Assembly: GCA_028694405.1 (NCBI GenBank)
Contig: JAQUTM010000157.1
Span: forward strand, 1 to 5,166
Direction of reading: 5' to 3'
DNA from: Oscillospiraceae bacterium
Lineage (GTDB): Bacteria > Bacillota > Clostridia > Oscillospirales > Ruminococcaceae
DNA length: 5,166 nucleotides
Numbering within the stretch: position 1 is the stretch's first letter; every line of letters starts with the position of its first letter. The notes under the pieces were generated by a model. The model was not told the origin of the DNA, did no database searches, and worked only from the letters and a program-made list of their open reading frames with translations. Made by a program: the position numbers and the translations under genes. Positions 1 through 4,495 of this stretch are shown here, in pieces.

Positions 1-486
1 GTCTTTACACTCTACAACGCCTGTATGGTACGGATAGCCTAAATGCCTAGCCGCATCGCGTAAAGCCACTGTAATATCCAAATCTGCCACAGCAGGAAAT
101 TCGATAGGCATATACTCTTTACTGGTGCCCTCCATACGAATTGCTCCCGTAACAACAATAACATCGCCGGACATTACATCTAGCTGCATACCGCCGCAGG
201 TGCCCACACGAATAAAGTTGCGTACCCCCAGCATATACAGTTCTTCTATGGCAATACTCGCACTGGGTCCACCAATGCCGGTAGAGCACACAATTACTTT
301 TTCGCCGCCTGCTTCGCACAGATATACATTGTATTCGCGATTATAGCCTATTTGCTTGGCGTTTTCAAAGCAGGCTGCAATTTTAGGTACACGTCCCGGG
401 TCTCCGGGTAAAATAGCATATTTTGCTCCTTCAACTTCGTCTTTCGTAAGGGCAATGTGATACATACGTTCTTGTGGCACAATCAT
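1..486 (-). CDS. udp: Nucleoside phosphorylase, uridine phosphorylase-like (N-terminal 162 residues; 3' end outside window)
   Basis: Predicted to cleave uridine, or a related nucleoside, with phosphate to give the free base and ribose-1-phosphate, a cytosolic salvage reaction. The visible 162 residues align from memory with E. coli uridine phosphorylase at a constant offset of two. Shared elements are HIALTKDEVEGA at 10-21, PGDPGRV at 27-33, REY at 50-52, VIVCSTGIGGPS at 64-75, EEL at 81-83, RVGTCGG at 93-99 and EFPAVAD at 129-135. The family's phosphate-binding residues appear as G28, R32, R50, R93 and T96. The ATG at 484-486 has GGAGG (495-499) eight bases upstream. The family is about 250-260 residues, so roughly 90-100 are missing. 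The Gln/Arg pair that sets uridine specificity lies outside the window, so another NP-I family substrate is possible. The gene lies just behind the ftsZ terminator, an uncommon neighbour for division genes. Confidence 0.9.
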   Translation of the reverse strand, partial: MIVPQERMYHIALTKDEVEGAKYAILPGDPGRVPKIAACFENAKQIGYNREYNVYLCEAGGEKVIVCSTGIGGPSASIAIEELYMLGVRNFIRVGTCGGMQLDVMSGDVIVVTGAIRMEGTSKEYMPIEFPAVADLDITVALRDAARHLGYPYHTGVVECKD

Positions 487-506
487 TTTTTATACCTCCA
501 AAATGT

Positions 507-537
507 AAAAAGACTGCCTAAAAAGACAGCCTTTTTT
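507..537 (-). terminator. Rho-independent terminator behind ftsZ, possibly partial (attenuator-like)
   Basis: On the minus strand, five or six A residues are followed by GGCTGTC, a six-base loop TTTTTA, GGCAGTC and then TTTTT. The RNA can form a seven-pair core (two G-U pairs) extended by an A/U stem of five, followed by U residues. Read on the plus strand, the same core has two A-C mismatches, so the signal favours minus-strand transcription, that is, ftsZ. It begins 12 bases after the ftsZ stop. Its U tract ends seven bases before the GGAGG of the phosphorylase gene, so read-through would express that gene. Confidence 0.8.
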
Positions 538-544
538 CTTTAAA

Positions 545-573
545 ATTAACTAGCGATTGTTAAGCATTGTCAT
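545..573 (-). promoter_or_regulatory. Possible weak promoter inside the ftsZ 3' end, ahead of the phosphorylase gene
   Basis: On the minus strand ATGACA (568-573) is followed after exactly 17 bases by GTTAAT (545-550), matching the sigma-A hexamers at 5 of 6 and 4 of 6 positions. A transcript from here would start just before the terminator hairpin and would have to read through it to reach the phosphorylase gene. The match is modest and lies partly within coding sequence, so this is only a candidate. Confidence 0.2.
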
Positions 574-1677
574 GATGTCGTTAAAGTAATCATCTTCCGG
601 CTCACTTTTTGCAGGCGCAGGAGCAGCGTTAGAACCAAATGTATCAGCAAAGCCAAAACCGGTAGCGGAATCAAAGGTGCCGGTCTCTGCCTTTTTAGGT
701 TCGCTTACTCTCCCATTGGATAAATGTTCAAAGCCTGTAGCGATAACTGTAACTTTCATCTCATCGCTCATAGTTTCATCCAGCGCAGTGCCCCAAATAA
801 TATTCGCATCGGGATGTGCAGACTGGGTAATTAAAGCAGAAGCTGTCTCTACTTCTTCTAATCCAATTTCAGGTGAAGAAGTAATGTTAATAATAACACC
901 GCGTGCACCCGAAATGCTTGTTTCCAACAAGGGGCTGGAAATAGCGGCCTTTGCGGCTTCTTCGGCCTTGTTATGGCCTGTTGCACTGCCCACGCCCATA
1001 TGGGCATGACCGGCATCTTTCATAATGCTGCGTACGTCTGCAAAGTCTAAGTTGATAAATGCAGGTACGTTTATCAATGCCGAAATACTTTCAACGCCTT
1101 GGCGCAGCACATTGTCGGCCGCCTCAAACGCGTTCATCAAAGTAATCTTTTCTTGGCTAATCATCTTTAAGCGCTCGTTGGGAATGATAATCAAGCTGTC
1201 TACACGTTCTAACAGTGCGGCAACACCTTGCTCTGCCATACCCATTTTTCGTTTGCCCTCAAAGGCAAACGGCTTTGTTACAATACCAACTGTCAAAATG
1301 CCTAAATCCTTGGCAATTTCAGCTACAATAGGTGCCGCACCGGTACCGGTACCGCCGCCCATACCTGCAGTAATAAAAGCCATTTGCGCACCTTTTAAGG
1401 CTGCGGCAATTTCGTCACGGCTTTCCTCTGCACTGCGCTGGCCGATTTCAGGGTCTGCACCGGCACCGCGCCCTTTGGTAAGCTTTGCACCAAGCTGAAC
1501 TTTATGTGTGGCTTTACTGTTAAACAAAGCTTGTTGGTCTGTATTCATGGAAATAAATTCTACACCGCGTAAGCCGGATACAACCATGCGGTTTACAGCG
1601 TTACCACCGCCACCGCCCACACCAATAACTTTGATAGTGGTTATATTCTGCATTTCTTCATCGAGGATAAATGCCAC
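550..1677 (-). CDS. ftsZ: Cell division protein FtsZ
   Basis: Tubulin-like GTPase that polymerises under the membrane at midcell to form the Z ring and recruit the divisome. The protein has 375 residues, a normal length. Visible motifs are the glycine-rich T1 loop VGGGGGNAVNRM (20-31), GAGADPEIG (71-79), the tubulin signature GGGTGTG (107-113), TKPFAFEGKRK (134-144) and the T7 synergy loop NLDFADVRSIM (209-219) with D211 and D214 for GTP hydrolysis across the subunit interface. Residues 315-360 form a variable linker rich in Ala, Ser, Pro and Gly, followed by a C-terminal peptide ending DIMTMLNNR. The start is GTG (1675-1677) with AGGGGG eight bases upstream. The next in-frame upstream codons hold no ATG/GTG/TTG before a TAG, and the downstream ATG at residue 9 would remove the usual N-terminal extension. 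No ftsA lies between this gene and ftsQ. A 195-base gap upstream suggests an own promoter. Confidence 0.99.
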   Translation of the reverse strand: MAFILDEEMQNITTIKVIGVGGGGGNAVNRMVVSGLRGVEFISMNTDQQALFNSKATHKVQLGAKLTKGRGAGADPEIGQRSAEESRDEIAAALKGAQMAFITAGMGGGTGTGAAPIVAEIAKDLGILTVGIVTKPFAFEGKRKMGMAEQGVAALLERVDSLIIIPNERLKMISQEKITLMNAFEAADNVLRQGVESISALINVPAFINLDFADVRSIMKDAGHAHMGVGSATGHNKAEEAAKAAISSPLLETSISGARGVIINITSSPEIGLEEVETASALITQSAHPDANIIWGTALDETMSDEMKVTVIATGFEHLSNGRVSEPKKAETGTFDSATGFGFADTFGSNAAPAPAKSEPEDDYFNDIMTMLNNR

Positions 1678-1872
1678 TATGTATTCCCCCTAAGCATTAT
1701 TTTTACAATCACTCATTATTTATAGATATACTACATATAGTAATAAATAAGCATAATATAGTGCTTTAATAAGAGTACCAGATTTTGAGTACAAATTCAA
1801 TAGATTATGCTTTCTTTTTTCCTTTTTGTATATGATTTTCTAACCTGTGCACTTTCTTTGCACCTATGCTTT
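1678..1872 (-). promoter_or_regulatory. AT-rich intergenic region, likely ftsZ promoter and leader
   Basis: This 195-base gap between ftsQ and ftsZ holds no convincing gene. The ftsZ Shine-Dalgarno AGGGGG is at 1686-1691. The best sigma-A-like pair I find is TTGTAC (1789-1794), 17 bases, TATTAA (1766-1771), matching only 3 of 6 and 4 of 6 consensus positions. Another -10-like word TATTAT lies nearby without a good -35. A 14-bp interrupted palindrome TACTA-TATG-TAGTA (1729-1742) would fall in the leader. The words GTGCA and TGCAC (1847-1863) can pair over seven bases, but no U tract follows on the minus strand, so I do not call a terminator after ftsQ. The promoter role is inferred from gap length and composition; exact boxes are uncertain. 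Confidence 0.55.
1692..1871. repeat. Four near-evenly spaced AAGCAT/ATGCTT motifs
   Basis: The plus strand carries ATGCTT at 1866-1871 and 1807-1812 and the reverse complement AAGCAT at 1749-1754 and 1692-1697. Start-to-start distances are 59, 58 and 57 bases. The two middle copies extend to a perfect nine-base inverted pair, ATTATGCTT (1804-1812) and AAGCATAAT (1749-1757). The last, AAGCATTAT (1692-1700), differs from that by one base. The set spans the whole ftsQ-ftsZ gap, with two copies in each orientation, and the last abuts the ftsZ ribosome site. They could be operator sites for an unidentified DNA-binding protein, or chance in AT-rich DNA. Confidence 0.4.
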
Positions 1873-3036
1873 TTATGCGCTACTTGTTTCGTCTTCTTGC
1901 GGGTTTTGATTTTCCTCTTGCCTGTCAAGCTGTGGCACATCTTCGGCCAAAATTTCTGCTAAATTTCCATTGCGTACTGTGGTTTTTGCATTTTCTCCCG
2001 CCGCTGCACGGCTTACGTCAATCAGTCCTGTCTCGTGCTCATCCAGCTTGTTTTCTACAATGTACGCAAGCGTTTTAAGCTTTAATTCCATGTTACTTAC
2101 GGTGCCAAGCAACACTTTAAAGCGGTCTTGGTATACAAAATAAATTTCATATACATCACCTATGTTTATTTGGCTTACCGGCTCCAGCTGCTGTGTTTCC
2201 AAGCCCTCCAGCAAAGTTGTCAGCGTATCTGTTTGCTCTTGTGTAGCACATACCAGCCGTGTTCCAAATTCTACATTAGCAAGCTCCGCACCGGTAATTT
2301 TACATAAATTGGCAGGCTCTTCTGTCATGCTGCGTAAAACCTTTAAGCTGCCCGATAATACTCGATATTCTCCCTCACTTTCAATATAATATTTTTCTAC
2401 CGCAGGTGTTAGCTTAAATACAATCGTTCCCGGCAGGCTGCGCCTTACTTTTATTTCGTCCAAATATGGCAGCTGCTTGCCCATTTCCAGTTCTACCTCT
2501 GCCGTTTTGTATTGAAAAATATTTTCTTCAAGCGGGTGGCCAAACGCAGCAATAATTTCCTCTTGAGAATAAATAGATTCCCCCTCTATGCGGTATCCCT
2601 CTATTTTAAACAACACCGTAACCGATAGCGAAAACCCTACCACCAATAAAATAAGTATAAATATCGCCAGCATAATGCGATGCATACGACGGCGCCGACG
2701 TGCTTCAGCATGGCTGATACGCCTTTGTATACTTTGCTGCTCTCGCCCGTAATTTGGTTTTTCACCTTGGTTATACAGCTGTGGCGTACTGCTTTCTTGA
2801 TAAAGCCGTTTTGCCGGCTTTTTCTTTTTTGCGGCACTTGACTGCATATTTTTTGAGGGCTGCGCCGCAGTGTGCTGAGTAGATTTACCGTTTCCGCCGT
2901 ATTCCGCTGTAGCGTAAGGATTGGTCAGCTTTCTCGGAGGAGGTTGATGTTGCAAATCAAACACTTTTTCGCGATAACCCGCACTTTCCTTTTTGCGGGA
3001 TACACGTTTTTTAGATTTCTGTGTTTTTTGCGTCAT
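1873..3036 (-). CDS. ftsQ: Cell division protein DivIB/FtsQ
   Basis: Single-pass membrane protein of the divisome; in the family it works with FtsL/DivIC and FtsB to regulate septal peptidoglycan synthesis on the outer face of the membrane. In the 387 residues I see a long, strongly basic, low-complexity cytoplasmic part (1-120) ending in an Arg run at 113-117. One transmembrane segment follows (about 122-143), then a POTRA domain (about 144-212, with FKIEGYRIEG and the VRRSLPGTIVFKL strand-turn). The DivIB/FtsQ beta domain (about 213-345) comes next, then an acidic, Gln- and Asn-rich tail. The ATG at 3034-3036 has GGAGG (3044-3048) seven bases upstream; the stop is TAA. The family diverges quickly in sequence, and the call rests on architecture plus position between murA and ftsZ. 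Two cysteines (C245, C263) lie in the external domain. In Firmicutes the name divIB is equally used. Confidence 0.93.
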   Translation of the reverse strand: MTQKTQKSKKRVSRKKESAGYREKVFDLQHQPPPRKLTNPYATAEYGGNGKSTQHTAAQPSKNMQSSAAKKKKPAKRLYQESSTPQLYNQGEKPNYGREQQSIQRRISHAEARRRRRMHRIMLAIFILILLVVGFSLSVTVLFKIEGYRIEGESIYSQEEIIAAFGHPLEENIFQYKTAEVELEMGKQLPYLDEIKVRRSLPGTIVFKLTPAVEKYYIESEGEYRVLSGSLKVLRSMTEEPANLCKITGAELANVEFGTRLVCATQEQTDTLTTLLEGLETQQLEPVSQINIGDVYEIYFVYQDRFKVLLGTVSNMELKLKTLAYIVENKLDEHETGLIDVSRAAAGENAKTTVRNGNLAEILAEDVPQLDRQEENQNPQEDETSSA

Positions 3037-3075
3037 TTTCGTTCCTCCGGTTTGTCCCTTTCCAGCCTGTTACGC

Positions 3076-3105
3076 AGCCGCCACTCCTTATGGGATATGG
3101 CGGCT
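3076..3105. other. GC-rich hairpin in the murA-ftsQ gap
   Basis: AGCCGCCA (3076-3083) and TGGCGGCT (3098-3105) are perfect eight-base inverted arms around a 14-base loop in which a few more pairs (TCC/GGG) are possible. On the plus strand the second arm runs into five T residues (3105-3109), giving a terminator shape facing away from the genes. On the minus strand, which carries the operon, GCGTAAC follows and no U tract exists, so it should not end the murA-ftsQ transcript. On that strand the loop holds AAGGAG with no useful start codon behind it. It may be an mRNA stability or processing element, a dispersed small palindrome, or a stop for antisense transcription. The rest of the 87-base gap holds only the ftsQ ribosome site. 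Confidence 0.6.
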
Positions 3106-3123
3106 TTTTGGTTGCTGTTGTTT

Positions 3124-4383
3124 CTAATTTGAGTGTTCTTCAATCTCTGCGCCCAGTGCACGAAATAGGCCTGCTATATCCGCGTACCCACGCTCTATGT
3201 GTTCTAATCCTCTAATACGGCTTTCCCCTGTTGCTGCAAGGGCGGCAATTACAATGGCTGCCCCTCCGCGTAAATCAGGGGCTTTTACTTTTGCTCCATG
3301 TAACCCACATACCGGCTCTATCTTTATACAGTTTCTGCGCACACTGGTTTTCGCACCCATTTTATTAAACTGCCGCGCACAGGCAAAACGGTTTTCAAAT
3401 ATAGTGTCTTTTATTGTTGTATCTCCCGCGGTTAACAATGCCGCCGCCAATAGCGGTGAGGCATCTGTGGCAAATCCCGGATAAGGTGCCGTACTAATTT
3501 TGCCAATCCCGCAAAGAGGCTCTTTCACTGTTATACGCAAAACATCTTTTTCAGGTTGATTAATCTGCGCACCCGCGCTTCGTAAAGCTGCAATAACAGG
3601 GCACAGATGAAAAATACGAGCATTTAAAATATCTACGCTGCCGCCGGTTGCGGCTACTGCACACAAAAGCGTAGTTGCGGTTATACGGTCCGGCATTGGT
3701 ATATAGGTACAGCCCACTAATTGCGGTACTCCTATTATATGAATTACTCCAGTGCCTGCACCTGTTATTTTTGCACCGCAACTGTTTAAAAAAACTGCTA
3801 AATCACATACTTCTGGCTCTGTGGCAACATTTGCCAACGTGGTTTTACCCTTAGCGGTACAGGCTGCCATCAATAGGGTTTCGGTGGCACCCACACTAGG
3901 CAGCCGCAATTTAAAATAGCAGCCGGTCAACCCTTTTGGAGCCGTACAAGTAATTGTATGTTCATTTTCCTGCACTTTGGCTCCCAAAGCTTTCAATCCG
4001 TCCAGATGGATATCAATAGGGCGGCTTCCCAGCTTACAGCCACCCGGAGGTCCAAACTCCACACGTCCCTGTCTGCAAAGCAAAGGTGCCACATAAAATA
4101 TGCTGCTGCGCATAGCACTCATTTGCTGCTGTTCCAGCACTTCGCTGGTTAAGCCGTCGGCGCATATAGAAAGTTTTTCTTCTGTCCAAGCCACTTTTGC
4201 GCCTAAGCTTTGCAAAATATCCATAGACGTTTTGACATCTGCCAACATAGGCACTTGCTTTAAATGCACAACGCCGTGCACCAGCAAGGAAGCCGCCATA
4301 AGCGGCAAGACACTGTTTTTGGCGGCTGGTACCAACGCTGTGCCGTTTAAAGGTCGGCCACCCTTTACTACCAATTCTGTCAC
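3124..4383 (-). CDS. murA: UDP-N-acetylglucosamine 1-carboxyvinyltransferase (MurA)
   Basis: Transfers enolpyruvate from phosphoenolpyruvate to UDP-GlcNAc, the first committed step of peptidoglycan synthesis, in the cytosol; the family is the fosfomycin target. Starting at the GTG at 4381-4383 the protein has 419 residues, the same as E. coli MurA, and key residues fall almost in register: K22-N23 in the AAKN motif, R92, the catalytic-loop cysteine C116 in GGCKLGSRPID, D307 in YPGFATD, R372 and R398. Both halves of the EPSP-synthase fold are complete. The start is supported by GGGGTG (4390-4395) six bases upstream. The frame stays open to a TTG at 4512 overlapping murG, but those 43 codons do not look like MurA and lack a ribosome site. 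Some usually fixed motifs vary (DRITATT, TDASP, GATET), and the protein carries 15 cysteines. The stop is TAG; ftsQ starts 87 bases on. Confidence 0.97.
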   Translation of the reverse strand: MTELVVKGGRPLNGTALVPAAKNSVLPLMAASLLVHGVVHLKQVPMLADVKTSMDILQSLGAKVAWTEEKLSICADGLTSEVLEQQQMSAMRSSIFYVAPLLCRQGRVEFGPPGGCKLGSRPIDIHLDGLKALGAKVQENEHTITCTAPKGLTGCYFKLRLPSVGATETLLMAACTAKGKTTLANVATEPEVCDLAVFLNSCGAKITGAGTGVIHIIGVPQLVGCTYIPMPDRITATTLLCAVAATGGSVDILNARIFHLCPVIAALRSAGAQINQPEKDVLRITVKEPLCGIGKISTAPYPGFATDASPLLAAALLTAGDTTIKDTIFENRFACARQFNKMGAKTSVRRNCIKIEPVCGLHGAKVKAPDLRGGAAIVIAALAATGESRIRGLEHIERGYADIAGLFRALGAEIEEHSN

Positions 4384-4389
4384 TTGCAG

Positions 4390-4395
4390 CACCCC
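4390..4395 (-). promoter_or_regulatory. Shine-Dalgarno that decides the murA start
   Basis: On the minus strand GGGGTG lies six bases before the GTG at 4383, close to the AGGAGGTG anti-16S complement. The other in-frame candidates are the TTG at 4512, the GTG at 4392 and several Leu/Val codons, and none has a comparable site. Together with the 419-residue length and the K22-N23 register, this fixes the start at 4383. Confidence 0.75.
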
Positions 4396-4399
4396 ACTT

Positions 4400-4412
4400 T
4401 TTGTAATACAAA
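4400..4412. promoter_or_regulatory. 13-bp palindrome ahead of the murA ribosome site
   Basis: The plus strand reads TTTGTAATACAAA: perfect six-base arms TTTGTA and TACAAA around one central base. It sits four bases upstream of the murA Shine-Dalgarno, in the 112-base gap after murG. The position would suit an operator. The arms are AT-rich and the length is modest, and no clear promoter hexamers are seen in the gap, so function is uncertain. Nothing else convincing is seen in this gap; just behind the murG stop a four-pair AGCT hairpin precedes six T residues but is too weak to call a terminator. Confidence 0.3.
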
Positions 4413-4495
4413 GCAGTCTATGCAAAAGTAAGGGTTTTTGTGAAAATAACAGAATTGAGTTGCCTATTTGGCTTTTTTCTTTTAAAAAACAGCTT

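Noticed and set aside
1025..1498. Plus-strand open frame of 157 codons opposite ftsZ
   Set aside because: It is the antisense shadow of a well-conserved ftsZ, has no convincing ribosome site and no recognisable protein features.
1691..1717. Eight-codon leader ORF (ATG to TAG) just before ftsZ
   Set aside because: No ribosome site precedes it and the reading MSDCKNNA has no regulatory pattern; likely chance.
1847..1863. GTGCA/TGCAC inverted repeat after ftsQ as a terminator
   Set aside because: Five-pair stem with no U tract on the minus strand.
2824..2830. A AAA AAG slippery heptamer in frame within ftsQ (Lys run at residues 70-73)
   Set aside because: A -1 shift would add only about 17 codons before a stop, no stimulating structure is evident, and Lys-rich tracts make such heptamers by chance.
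2637..2837. Minus-strand 66-codon frame inside ftsQ with a hydrophobic end
   Set aside because: It is the +1 shadow of ftsQ; the hydrophobic tail comes from the bases coding the ftsQ membrane segment read out of frame.
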